This document shows, one piece after another, positions 28,920 to 40,273 of a DNA stretch of 64,000 nucleotides. How positions within the stretch are numbered: the first letter of the stretch is position 1; the number at the start of each line of letters is the position of its first letter. The DNA comes from Salvelinus alpinus (Eukaryota; Chordata; Actinopteri; Salmoniformes; Salmonidae), in assembly GCF_045679555.1 (NCBI RefSeq), contig NC_092120.1, positions 10,163,305-10,227,304 of the forward strand, in the 5' to 3' direction. Below the pieces are notes generated by a model. That model was not told the origin of the DNA and did not search any database. It saw only the letters and a program-made list of their open reading frames with translations. The position numbers were made by a program, and so were the translations under genes.

Positions 28920-30050
28920 GGTTTCTAAGCTGTGCCAGGAACAGAGCACAGACTGAATCAAGGCTGTGACCAAAAATGTTGATGTTAAAATGGAGGGCAA
29001 TAGGGCACTGGGTATGGTGCAGAGACTGAGAGCATTGGGGCTGAGTGGGCAGTCTGCTACCCAGTTCAGCCCCCTCCTGCGAAGCACTTCCAGATTAGCC
29101 TCCATTAGCTTCAGTGGCTCCCAGTCATTGATAATGGTGCCACACAACAGAGAGGTTTTTCAACCATATGTGTGCTCAGCACTGCTTTTTCTGCCTGCTT
29201 GGCTCAGGGTCACTGGGTTAAAGGCCTCAGCCTTGTACTTTTGGTCGAGTCTCTGTTGTAGTTCCTCAACGAAAGATCCTATGTCACCTACCTCACAACA
29301 CAAAGAAAGAATGCCCTAACACAGACACAATAGGTGATTCAAGAGAGTAGGCTATTTCAGCTCAAGATACATTGCATGATGCATGTCCATACATATAATT
29401 ATAAATAACACAACTAGAGAATGTTATATGTCAAATGACTGGACCTCAGAACTGTGGCCATCAAGGACTGCAGTTGTGCACATCCCTGCTCATTAAAACC
29501 ACACTGGCATGCAAGCTATGTAGGCCAACAGGCGATATCTAGACAGTTTTTCAGATGATGGGTCGTGTCCTGGGCACAGTTTTCGGGCAAGTGAGCTGTG
29601 GAAAGTGACTGCAGGCATACTCTGTCACATGTCTCTGGATGGCACCAGTAATTCCCTGGCCACGCACACTAGGAGCCACCCCCAGCCCTTGCACCACAAT
29701 GGTCTCCCCACCATCCACCAGCAGGACAGACTTTAACGCCACCTACAGGGTAAAGGGAATGACACAATTTCACAAAGTTGCATTCAAGATCGCAACATTT
29801 GGCTGCCTTTTCCATTGTTGATCAGTCAATCAACTACAAAGAATAGTCAGACAAAAAGATCAGTGTCTATTGGAAATGGATAAGTGCAAAGAGAGCAGTG
29901 AACACATACAAAGATTGGCTCACCACCCTGCTATCCATTTTTGCAAGGAACACCAACCGACCAGGCTCTTCCAACCATGATTGACGTGCCAGCCATGTAG
30001 TCCAAACCATCAAAGCTGCTTTGACATATCCATGACCTGTTCAAAGTCAG
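28920..30050 (-). pseudogene. NAT16/histidine N-acetyltransferase-like pseudogene
   Basis: Broken GNAT-fold gene on the minus strand. The first exon (about 30050-29924) holds FEQVMDM, FDGLDYM and QSWLEEPGRLVFLAKMDSRV in three different frames before a GTGAGC donor. The second (29742 to about 29590, AG acceptor) encodes ALKSVLLVDGGETIVVQGLG followed by the acetyl-CoA loop VAPSVRGQGITGAIQRH. The third (about 29300-28920) has VEELQQRLDQKY, then an in-frame stop, CGTIINDWEPLKLMEANLEV and LSLCTIP, another shift, and FNINIFGHSLDSVCALFLAQ. The order matches NAT16 (histidine N-acetyltransferase). The segment that should follow the acetyl-CoA loop (TRDDQL in relatives) was not found. The gene stops where the Tc1 element ends (28898). 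Introns are kept, so it is a decayed gene rather than a retrocopy. Confidence 0.7.
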
Positions 30051-30289
30051 AACTCCAGATGGTGTGACACACTTTTAGATTTTGCCATGATCCCCTGGTT
30101 TTGCTCAGACTTTCCTACTGCAAAAACGCCTCAATAGAGAATGTTGGCAAAAGTATAGGCCTTTGCCTACTTCAGAACTCAATACGATACTGTAACTGAT
30201 CCTTTCCAGTATGTCCAGTATCATCTCTAACTCACTGCTGCATTTTGCCTCCAAAGTATTCACACCCTCTTTTGTTTTTTTATTGGTAA

Positions 30290-30709
30290 ATTGCCCTGCC
30301 CAATCAAATGCGTAAAGTGGGAGGGACTTCGGGGTTACTTGACGATTATGAATTGCACAACGTCGGTATAAATGTACTGATTTATAAAAGGACATGTTTT
30401 TGCATTATGGCATAAGTAAGAAACAGAGCGAAATCTACATACTCTATCAGTTAGTGATTTTAGAGCCAACAGGTTGCGCGTAGGCGACGCACATCCGCCG
30501 TGTTAGTATGGTTATTCGCCCAACGAGATGATTGACAAGAATTGCCAGCTGGATTTTTGGGAGAAATGCGTTTTACACTGGTTGATCTTTAAATACTACT
30601 CGTCTGCATTTTTCACCACACTTTGGGCCTACTATTGTTGTAATGCTCTTGAAGTAGACCTATATATATATTCAGGACAGTCATCGCTTATGAAAACAGC
30701 AGCAGACAA
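30290..30709 (+). promoter_or_regulatory. Candidate creb3l4 promoter and untranslated first exon
   Basis: A CCAAT box (cccaatcaaatg, near 30300) and a TATA-like tttataaaag at 30381-30390 precede a possible non-coding exon ending before gtaagttg at 30710. The first coding exon starts after an AG at 31460-31461. No transcript data are available, so this is inference. Confidence 0.35.
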
Positions 30710-31154
30710 GTAAGTTGTTTGTGGTGACATGAGGACTATAGTCGGAGAGTACAATGTAACTCTTGTTTATCCGGCTTGACAGGGAAGGGAATCCTACACA
30801 TGATCGAGGTATAGTGTCAAACTCAACATCTAATTCGAACCAATAAGGCAATCGTTTACGAATGTTGAATTTTAATGGATCAACTTTATTCAAGTTCCGC
30901 CATTTAATAGTGTGAGATCATTATCTGAACACATGGCAGAAATATGCAGGCAATAGCCTACAACTTAGAAAACATACGTATAGACTGACTATAGTTTATT
31001 AAAGACTTCTGGTGTGGGTCACGTGATATTATTATTTCTGCTAGCCTAACTTGTAGGTCTACATATTACATTTGAGGCCGAAAAAGTCTAATGGTTGTGA
31101 TTTTATGAGGGGTACAATTACTATTGAGAAAGCCTATCACTTTTTATTGCAACT

Positions 31155-31204
31155 GTGTGTGTGTGTGGTGTGGTGTGTGTGTGTGTGTGTGTGTGCGTGT
31201 GTGT
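31155..31204. repeat. (TG)n microsatellite
   Basis: Interrupted TG run in the sequence upstream of the first coding exon of creb3l4. Confidence 0.85.
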
Positions 31205-31464
31205 ACCAGGATGCTGATATCCTCTTGCGAAAGGACTCCCACTGATCAAACAGTAATAATAGATATAGCTCCACCCTTTAACAGCTCTCTGTGCAGTTGC
31301 CACACCTTCTTCATGCTTTATAAATCTTCACTTACAACAACATAGATATGAGTTTCAAATACTTTAATAACAAAGAGTTGTAACGTTGACAGTGCAATAA
31401 GAGAAGAACTGAATTGATAAATATTTTGTAGTACTTCTAACTGCTGTTTTGTTTCTTCTAGGAC

Positions 31465-32036
31465 ATGGATGTAGAGAATGGAGAGCTGTTTTTCGGACAC
31501 GAGGACAGTATGACAGAGGAGAGTTGGGGACTGGAAGGGCCATTTTCTTGCTCTGATGTCATCTATGCTGGCTCTGAAAAACCCCTGGATGAATGCACGG
31601 TAGACCCCCAAAGTGTGCGGATGGTTTCCCATTATGACTAGTTGTACAATATAGTGAGCAAAGTTGCAAAGACCTGGGGCTATATTTACTCAAATGTATT
31701 TCTTAACACATTATTAACATGTAATATACCATTTGCTTAAAGTATTACCAAATTCCTCTCCATATGTTACAGGGTCTAAACGACAGCGAGCCAGAGGATG
31801 TGCTTTATGCCATCAACCCAAATGATGTCTTCCCTACCAGAGCCCCAGTGGAGACCTCCTCAGAGAGCGACAGTGGCATCTCTGAGGAACCTTGCTCCGA
31901 GAGCCCCCTAGCTGCCACGGTGGACCCCTCTCAGGCCTCCACAACTATCTATCAGGTGGTCTATGACATCAGCACCCTGGCCAACATCAAGACGGAGCCA
32001 GAGCAGCATAGTTTCGATGTCATTTCCATAGAACTC

Positions 32037-32093
<57 letters not shown>

Positions 32094-34713
32094 ATGTGTG
32101 TTGGTTGGGAGTTTACTCTCTTTTCCTATGTCAGATGAGTGGCGTTCTCAGATGTTGATCTCGGAGTCCTGTATTGTCAACGAGTTACCCCTCGTATCCG
32201 CTGGGAGATTTGACCATGGTCACCTTTCTACCCACTCTGCTTCCACCTCAGGCCCCACCAGTCCAGACAGCCCACTGGTGAGACTTAAAAGGGGCAAGTT
32301 GACTCAAAAATCTGAATTTTCGCCTCCCGGGTGGCGCAGTGGTCTAGCTGTGCCACCAGAGTCTCTGGGTTCGCGCCCAGGCTCTGTCGCAGCCGGCCGC
32401 GACCAGGAGGTCCGTGGGGCGGCGCACAATTGGCCTAGCGTCGTCCGGGTTAGGGAGGGTTTGGCCGGTAGGGATATCCTTGTCTCATCGCGCTCCAGCG
32501 ACTCCTGTGGCGGGCCGGGCGCAGTGCACGCTAACCAAGGGGGCCAGGTGCACGGTGTTTCCTCCGACACATTGGTACGGCTGGCTTCCGGGTTGGAGGC
32601 GCGCTGTGTTAAGAAGCAGTGCGGCTTGGTTGGGTTGTGCTTCGGGGGACGCATGGCTTTCGACCTTCGTCTCTCCCGAGCCTGTACGGGAGTTGTAGCG
32701 ATGAGACAAGATAGTAATTACTAGCGATTGGATACCACGAAAATTGGGGAGAAAAGGGGGTAAAAATTACAAATCTGAATTTTCAGATATTTTCACACCA
32801 CAAAAGTGGTCTAATGCCAAGATAAGTCCATATTCAATGGCATCTGTTGTGAAGATCCCGCCATATGCATTAGGACAAAGTTGCAGGGCTCAATCGCAAA
32901 TGAATAGGGAATGTTTTTACCATCTAATTAGATGTAAACAGTGACAATCTTTCCTGCTTACTTATAATTGAGGCCTGCAAATGTATTGTAAAGATGTGGT
33001 GAAATCCATAGGCCTCAGTCCCTAATGAATGGACAAGATGGGCACAATATGAAGATAGTGAGGGAGGGGGATAGTTAGTCTGAGACCCCAGGTGGTTGTT
33101 CAAGTGTCTCTCTATGGGATTATGGCGGTGAGGATTATAAACACAATATCCTCTTCTCTTGATCAGCTTTACCCTGACCTCACGCTGACTGAGGAGGAGC
33201 AGAAACTGCTGAACCAAGAGGGGATCTCTCTGCCGAACAACATGCCCCTTACCAAGGTCAGACACACACGCACGGTAGATGTTACACTATTCTATGTACC
33301 CCAAATCCATTACTCCCCTGCATGCGCTAGGAATACATTACTTTTGCATAACAACTTTGACATGACAAATGACTTTGTTGTATATTTTTTATGATTTGAC
33401 TGAAACTGACTGAAATTGTTTAGCTCTGAGTTGAATTGCATCTAAATGTACTGGACTGAATTCCCTTCTAGGCTGAGGAACGGATTCTGAAAAAAGTGAG
33501 ACGCAAAATACGCAACAAACAGTCAGCCCAGGACAGCCGTCGCAGGAAGAAGGACTATGTGGATGGGCTTGAGAGCAGGTGAGGCCTGAGGCTTCTATTT
33601 GGCTCCATGAAAATTGGACCCACTATGTAGTTCATGGTGGATAACCTCTATAAACAAGTCACTTGCATTTCCTTAGCATTTTCATTTGTGGTACAACAGT
33701 GAGGCATGTGCAGTAGGAAGTCCTGACAATGGGTCCTTATGTTCTATTTTGCCACTGAGTTATTGTTGACTCTCCTCAATGGGGCGACACTGTCGGACAG
33801 TAGGAATGCTTTTCTGTCAGTGACCCTAGGTATTTTCTGTGTCTCAGGGCAGCGGCTTGCTCAGCGCAAAACAAAGAGCTGCAGAGGACCGTGGAACAGC
33901 TGGAGAAACACAACATGTAAGTAAATTGGCTATCACCTTTTTGCACTGATGATGCTCAATGATGATGTTTGTGTCTTGTTAGTTCTGGTGTTTTTATAAT
34001 ATCTCCATGCACAGGTCTCTCCTGGCTCAGCTGCGCAGACTACAGTCGCTGATCAAGCAGACGGTCACTAAAGCAGCACAGACCAGCACCTGCGTCATGG
34101 TGAGATCAACATGTCCCTCCTCCATGCCTTTGTGTACTTTCAGGGTGATCTTAAAAAAAGTGAATTGAACGTGTGTCTGTTGTTTCCCATCAGATTATCC
34201 TCTTCTCTCTGGGCCTCATCATCTTCCCAAGTTACAGCCCCTTCAACTGGGGCACCTCATCCATAGAAGAGGACTATACACCAAAAGGGGGTTAGTTATC
34301 CATTTAGGAATTAATAATGGATTATTTTTCTTCTGAAAACTATGAAAGTTAAATAGCCTTCCCTCTTCTTTACCGTTTCAGTTATCTCCAGAAACATCCT
34401 CACAGATCCTGCTTCATCCTTGCAAGCTTCTGAGGATGTGGATAACCATATCATTCAGCCAGATTCCCCACCCGTTTCCCGTGACCTCAGTCAATCAGAT
34501 CCCCCGGATGCTTCCAGAATACTAAAGCAACCAATAGAAAGTCCCGAAATCACTGATATTGAGGGTGTGGCCCTGGAGGAGAGCCAACCAGGGAACAGCT
34601 CGACTCTGGTTGACGGGCAGACTGAACCTCTGGCCCTGGGCCTGGTGTCAGCAACAGGAAAAGGGAGCACAAGCCTTGACCCCACCAAACCAGCCCACGC
34701 TGATGAGATGTAG
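31465..34713 (+). CDS. creb3l4: CREB3L4-like ER-anchored bZIP transcription factor (9 coding exons)
   Basis: Type II membrane bZIP factor of the CREB3 family, released by S1P/S2P cleavage and then acting on CRE/UPRE-type sites in the nucleus. Coding exons: 31465-31599, 31773-32037, 32135-32277, 33167-33256, 33472-33578, 33848-33916, 34015-34099, 34194-34290, 34382-34713 (TAG). Frames join to 440 aa (human 395). Seen: acidic N-terminus; [16 protein letters not shown]; basic region [20 protein letters not shown] (about 218-238); leucine zipper to about 290; TM segment [17 protein letters not shown] (about 299-315); RNIL at 334-337, a fit to the S1P RxxL motif; C-terminus HADEM, as in human CREB3L4. 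Intron 2 starts inside a GT microsatellite. It is divergent from slc39a1. No lesion seen. Confidence 0.94.
32038..32089. repeat. (GT)n microsatellite containing the creb3l4 intron 2 donor
   Basis: Nearly perfect GT run of about 26 units directly following the exon that ends GAACTCG. The intron's GT donor is the first unit of the run. Confidence 0.9.
32322..32770 (+). repeat. Long tRNA-derived SINE with 14-bp target duplication
   Basis: Starts cctcccgggtggcgcagtgg and includes cagccggccgcgaccaggag, gcgcacaattggcctagcgt and a long GC-rich extension ending gggagaaaagggggtaaaaa. It is flanked by direct repeats AAATCTGAATTTTC at 32308-32321 and 32771-32784. It lies in creb3l4 intron 3, sense orientation. 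Confidence 0.85.
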
Positions 34714-35590
34714 ACAGTGTTGATTAACTAGTTTGACTGCATTCCATTTGCTTTATAGAGCTCTTCAAAGCTCCTTGCATTCATTATGGACAATGGGAGG
34801 AATATGCTGGGGCAGTCCAATATGCTGCCCCATCACAACATTGGTTTTCAACCAGACCCCATTGGGTGCCTTCAATGTCTAACCATTGCCTTACTCTTTT
34901 TTGGTGCTGTGGTGCAAACAAGGTTTAATCTGGGATTAGGTGGAATGGTCTTCAAAATGGGTTAAACATTTTTGACTTTTCTATTTAAGTACCACTTCTT
35001 AATGTTTGTATGGTAAAGGTTTCAGTACATTTCTAACTTTGAACTCCGAGGAGTTAGTTAGTACATCCTGTGGGAAGGAGGAAGGTTGTTAGATTGTAGC
35101 CTCAAAAACACCACAGATATGAATATATTGTTTTGGTTATGCATACTTTAAGTAAGTCTTAGTGTACAACACACACACTCCTTGAAAGTGAGCCTACACC
35201 GATGGATTATGTTTTTGACTAACTACCTTACTCGTGTGTACATTAAAATGTTTGTGAAACTGCCTAGCTAGTTTCTGACTGGCATCTGTGCTCAATGTAG
35301 TTTGCAGCTCCCATAACTGAATGCTGAGAGACTCATTTTGCACTGTAAGCAAACTGGCATATCTTTTGTGTGTACTTAAAAATGTCCTTTGGCCCTCATT
35401 CGGTTAAGAGATAAACAGTGTGTACAATCCAAACATGTCCTTATCTTAAGCATGACATTGTGGTCCAAATGTATACTCTTCACAAAACTTGCTATCCTAA
35501 TTTTAGTGGTTGCTGGTGTCCTATTTTATGTGCTTTACTTTATATTTATTAAATGGAACAATACTGTTTTTGCTTTATGGTAATTATATA
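34714..35590 (+). other. Probable creb3l4 3' UTR
   Basis: Follows the TAG at 34711-34713. Candidate polyadenylation hexamers are ATTAAA near 35242 and near 35548. Repeats of the L1 type begin soon after. Confidence 0.4.
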
Positions 35591-35619
35591 GCCTACCTGA
35601 AGTTTGACTATTCAGACCA

Positions 35620-35991
35620 TTGAAGAAATCCATGATTTCTATCCACATCTGCCAAGAAGTTATGCCTGCAGAGAAGAACAAAGTTGGTGATACCATCGAT
35701 GTTGTGCATCGTCTCGGCAAGAAGGAACAGCAAAACGATTCAAGACCAAAGGGTATCATCATCCTCTTGACTGACAGATTCTACAGGGATGCTGTCTGGA
35801 AAGCTGCAAGGAAGAAGGCGTTCCTTCAGAGTCATAATCTGCGTTTCACTGAGCATTTCAGCCCGGAGGACATAGAAAGAAGGAACAAGTTGTGGCCAAC
35901 AATCAAGAAAGCACGAAATGAGGGAAAGGCTGCTTACTTTGTCGGAGGACGAGGCTTCATCAACGGTTCGAAAATTGATATTCCTTCGTAG
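35620..35991 (+). pseudogene. L1 ORF1p C-terminal fragment
   Basis: Open reading frame with DVVHRLGKK, RPKGIIILLTDRFYRDAVWK, LRFTEHFSPED and EGKAAYFVGGRGFINGSKID, the L1 ORF1 RNA-binding and C-terminal region. It begins without the coiled-coil part, so it is 5' truncated. Confidence 0.8.
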
Positions 35992-36439
35992 AATCTCACC
36001 AGAGGGAACAGATTGATGGTTTCAGCCATGGTATTCTCATTTTCCTTGTACTGATTAACATTACCTAACAAGCCTCAGGTGACTATTTTTCAGAACACTC
36101 CGGTACCTCAATAATTTATTAGCTTGTTCTTGTATGACCAGACCAGAAGAAACCCTATTGTGTTTACAAACTTATTTTTTATGTATACAGTAACTAAGAT
36201 ACTGTTTTATTGGGGCATACAGCTCTGCTCTGACTTTACACAGTTATTGTTCTATTTAGTTATTAATACTTATTTCCAAGTAAAATGGGTCTTAGAATGT
36301 GTATATGTAAAACATTTTAACTTTCAAAAAAATGTATGGTCAGTTTTCATATTTACATAAAATAGTACCCTTTTATTTTTTTAATCATTATTTTGTATTT
36401 TATTTTTATTTCTTAGAATAGTCCATGATTACATTAAAG

Positions 36440-36801
36440 CGTAAGGGGTGCGTAACCGGTGGCAGGGAAGTCAGACGCAGGAGAGCAGAACTTGGTAATA
36501 GCCGGAGCAGTTTAATAACAAAAGCAACGGCATAAAAATAACAAGATATTGGGTACAAAAACCCGTCGCGCACCAATAAACACGTGCACAAGCACTTACA
36601 ATAAACAATCCCACACAAAGACATGGGGGGAACAGAGGGTTAAATACACAACAAGTGATTGAGGGAATTGAAACCAGGTGTGAGGAAAAACAAGACAAAA
36701 CACATGGAAAATGAAAAGTGGATCGATGATGGCTAGAAGACCGGCGACGCCGAGCGCCGCCTGAACAAGGAGAGGACCCGACTTCAGCGGATGTTGTGAC
36801 A
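36440..36801 (-). mobile_element. Solo LTR (362 bp) with 5-bp target duplication
   Basis: On the minus strand it starts TGTCACAACATCC and ends GGTTACGCACCCCTTACG (terminal A mutated to G). Flanks are TAAAG at 36435-36439 and 36802-36806 on the plus strand. It sits between the L1 ORF1 and ORF2 pieces. Confidence 0.8.
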
Positions 36802-37049
36802 TAAAGAGTGTTTTTAGTCTCTATTACTACAGAGAACCCTTGGTTTGGTCTTGAACATAATTTTCTGTTGAGTTGAATTTCAAAAGCCGGATAACAACTA
36901 GCTCAAAGTCTATGGTATAAGCTATTTTCACTTTAAGTTGACTTAAATGGTGCAGATCTCGGTTCCTTATCGCTTACGTTCACTGCTCCTACGTTTTTGA
37001 CTCATCCTACAATTTATACTTTTATATTATCTTTGTTGTTTTGTCTTTG

Positions 37050-38884
37050 TCTATACTTGATCTTAATGCTAGGGGGTTACAAAACAATTTTTATTTGTAA
37101 TTTGCTAAACAATTACGAACAGATTTTTGCTTTTTTCAAGAGTCTCACAAAATTTCTGCTGATGCCAACTTCTGGAGGTCACAGTGGGGCAATGATATTT
37201 GGCTTTCCCATGGGCCTGAACGCTCTGCTGGTGTCACTACAATGAAAAATACCTTTGGTGGTAATATTCTACACTCGGAATGTGACCCCTGTCGTGGTAA
37301 TTTCCTGTATTACTAAATGAGGAGAGTTTACAAACCACACACCAGTCAGAGTTATACTTAAACTTCATCTTTAATTATATGAGCTTCACCATAGCCCTTT
37401 GACTCTCAGATCAATTCAGTGTCTATAAATTCATTCTGAGAGTGCCTATAAGAGAATACCAAGATCTTTTATAGCCAAGATACACCCCTCTCAACTTACA
37501 TGGCGAACCACAGATCTTAGGAACAGTTCACAAAGAAAGACTTTTACTTGAGATCGGAGTATCCCATAGCCAGATAGCATTAGCTATACATTATCGTTCA
37601 GTTTGGTCTCTAAAACGAGGTTCTAATCTCGTTCTTGGTACTTCATAGTACCAAAACATTACCTAATCCAATGGCATATATCAATTGTCAACTCTAGATA
37701 TCCCCATCTCAAATACACCCCCTCTTCTCCCCACTCCTGGACAAGCTCACTGAGGGGAGTGACTTGTGCACAGACATTGTGGAGCCAAGAGATATGGTTT
37801 AACAGATACAAGAGACATGAGACATGGTTTAAGAGATACATTCACATATGAAGACAATGTTCCATTCTGACCTCTTCCTTTCTGATATTCTGCATATTAC
37901 CAGACATGTAAAAGACAAGCCTGACCTCTCCCCTCTCTGGGTTTAAGTGACTTTTCCCTAACAGAGAAGGGAAAAGTGCAACTGCCAACAGTATAGTCCA
38001 AAGGTATCTCACATAAGCATATTATGTAAGTAAATAAAACATCTTATTTATCTATGTTACCCAACTAATTCTGATTCATCCCCAACACCCCTTAGGTCAC
38101 TTTATTTGTCTTGTGATTGGTTACAATGACATTACGCTACATCACTGTAAACACCAAACATGAAAATTATGAGTTGCTTGAACCTATAGAGAAACATGTA
38201 CTTCATTGATTATCTACATTTCCTAATTCGTTATTATTGATAGTAGGGAACTTTAACATTACAAAAGATAACTCATCTGATAGATGGCCCCCAGGTAGAC
38301 CAACCAGTCAGAATTTGGGTTTAATCATTTTTATGGAAAAGTTTGATCTTACTGATATATGGAGAGAGAGGTTTACGGCCGACAGATCGTTCACTTGGCG
38401 TAACAAAACAGGTTACAGACAGTCCTGAATAGATTTGTGGCTTATATCCAAATGTATTGATAGTGAGTGTGTTACTACAAATATTTGTACTACTCCCCTC
38501 ACAGATCATAGGGCCATTTACATTGATATCATAATATTTACCCCTGACTCTAACCTTGGTAGAGCATCCTACTGGAAGCTAAATAGCTTGTTGTTAAATA
38601 ATGATATAGTTAAGTTTGAGGTTAAAGATCTGCTCTCACACTTTTGGGAAAGGGCTTGTGAAGAAAAATCTTGTTGCAAGAACTGGGAGCTCTTTAAATT
38701 TGAGGTGTCCAAACTCCTTAGAAAATATGGTAGTAATCTTGCTAAGACCAGAAGAGCTGAGGAGGACAAGGTGATCATTAAGATAACTTCCCTTTCTCAG
38801 AGGTCCCCAGCCGGCCTCTCGGGGGAGGAGAAGATGGAACTAATTGAGTTACAAAATAAACTGGATAATATATATATAGATTAA
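37050..38884 (+). pseudogene. L1 ORF2 endonuclease part, split by an LTR
   Basis: Reads LDLNARGLQNN, DFCFFQESHK, FWRSQWGNDIWLSHG and SAGV up to 37289. After the LTR it continues to IVGNFNITKD (the GDFN-type endonuclease block, with Asp replaced by Asn), FTWRNKTGYRQS and, after a stop, LTDHRAIYIDI, then WKLNSLLLNND and ELIELQNKLDNIYID. Internal stops make it non-functional. Confidence 0.8.
37290..38087 (+). mobile_element. Solo LTR (798 bp) with CCCC target duplication
   Basis: Begins TGTCGTGGTAATTTCC and ends CATCCCCAACA. CCCC flanks both ends (37286-37289, 38088-38091). Contains gtaaataaaac near 38030. A second, partial copy lies inverted at 25375-25643. Confidence 0.75.
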
Positions 38885-39048
38885 ATCAACTGGATAATAT
38901 ATATAGATTAAATCAACTGGATAATATATATATAGATTAAATCAACTGGATAATAAATATAGTTTAAATAAACTGGTTAATATATATATAGATTAAATAA
39001 ACTGGATAATAAATATAGATTAAATAAACTTGATAATATATATAGATT
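38854..39048. repeat. Minisatellite of seven 27-29 bp units derived from L1 coding sequence
   Basis: Units follow aaat(a/c)aactggataat, then an ATATAT run and agatt. The first unit is L1 ORF2 codons for NKLDNIYID, so the array grew from that coding sequence. The last unit runs into the short Tc1 remnant tgctcagc. Confidence 0.85.
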
Positions 39049-39058
39049 ATTGCTCAGC

Positions 39059-39463
39059 TGTCACGTTCCTGACCTTATTTCCTTTGTTCAGTCTTTGTTT
39101 AGTTGGTCAGGACGTGAGCTGGGTGGGCATTCTATGTTATCTGTTTCTATGTTTGGTTTAGGGTTGTCTAACTAGCCTGATATGGTTCTCAATCAGAGGC
39201 AGGTGTTTTACGTTGTCTCTGATTGGGAACCATATTTAGGTAGGCTGTTCTCACTGTTTGTTTGTGGGGGATTGTTCCTGTTCGTGCGTTCATTGTTTTT
39301 TCATTTGTTCACATGTTCAGGACTGTTAGCGTCGTTGGTTTCGTTTTGTTTATTGTTTTGTTCGTCTAGAAAAGTATTCTAATAAATATGGATACATACC
39401 ACGCTGCGTATTGGTCTGATCCTTGCTCCTCCTCAGATGAGGAGGATTACGACGATCGTTACA
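39059..39463 (+). mobile_element. Solo LTR (405 bp) with 5-bp target duplication TCAGC
   Basis: Starts TGTCACGTTCCTGACC, ends CGATCGTTACA and is flanked by TCAGC at 39054-39058 and 39464-39468. It contains ctaataaatatgg near 39378. The same family occurs at 62848-63342. Confidence 0.88.
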
Positions 39464-40273
39464 TCAGCAAGGAAGAAGCCACTGCTCCAAAACCGGCATA
39501 AAAAAAGCCAGACTGCGTTTTGCAACTGCACATGGGGACAAAGATCGTACTTTTTTGGAGAAATGTCCTCTGGTCTGATGAAACAAAAATAGAACTATTT
39601 GGCCATAATGACCATCGTTATGTTTGGAGGAAAAAGGGGGACGCTTGCAACCCGAAGAACACCATCCCAACCGTGAAGCACGCGGGTTCTTTGCTGCAGG
39701 AGGGACTGGTGCACTTCACAAAATAGATGGCATCGTGAGAAAGGAAAATTATGTGGATATATTGAAGCAACATCTCAAGACATCTGTCAGGAAGTTAAAG
39801 CTTGGTCGCAAATGGGTCTTCCAAATGGACAATGACCCCAAGCATACTTCCAAAGTTGTGGCAAAATGGCTTAAGGACAACAAAGTCAAGGTATTGGAGT
39901 GGCCATCACAAAGACCTCAATCCTATAGAAAATTTGTGGGCAGAACTGAAAAAGCTTGCGTGAGCAAGGAGGCCTACAAACTTGCCTCAGTTACACCAGC
40001 TCTATCAGGAGGAATGGCCAAAATTCACCCAACTTATTGTGGGAAGCATGTGGAAGGCTACCTGAAACGTTTGACCCAAGTTAAACAATGTAAAGGCAAT
40101 GCTACCAAATACTAATTGAGTGTATGTAAACTTCTGACCCACTGGGAATGTGATGAAAGAAATAAAAGCTGAAATAAATCATTCTCTCTACTATTATTCT
40201 GACATTTCACATTCTTAAAATAAAGTGGTGATCCTAACTGACCTAAGACAGGGAATTTTTACTAGGATTAAAT

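Noticed and set aside
30105-30395. 96-codon minus-strand frame upstream of creb3l4
   Set aside because: No recognised similarity. It lies across the likely creb3l4 promoter.
32038-32724. 228-codon plus-strand frame beginning in CV repeats
   Set aside because: Runs through the GT microsatellite, the true creb3l4 exon in a different frame and the SINE. It is not a gene.
38854-39048. Regular repeats resembling a CRISPR array
   Set aside because: Units are directly adjacent with no spacers, derive from L1 coding sequence, and the genome is a vertebrate.
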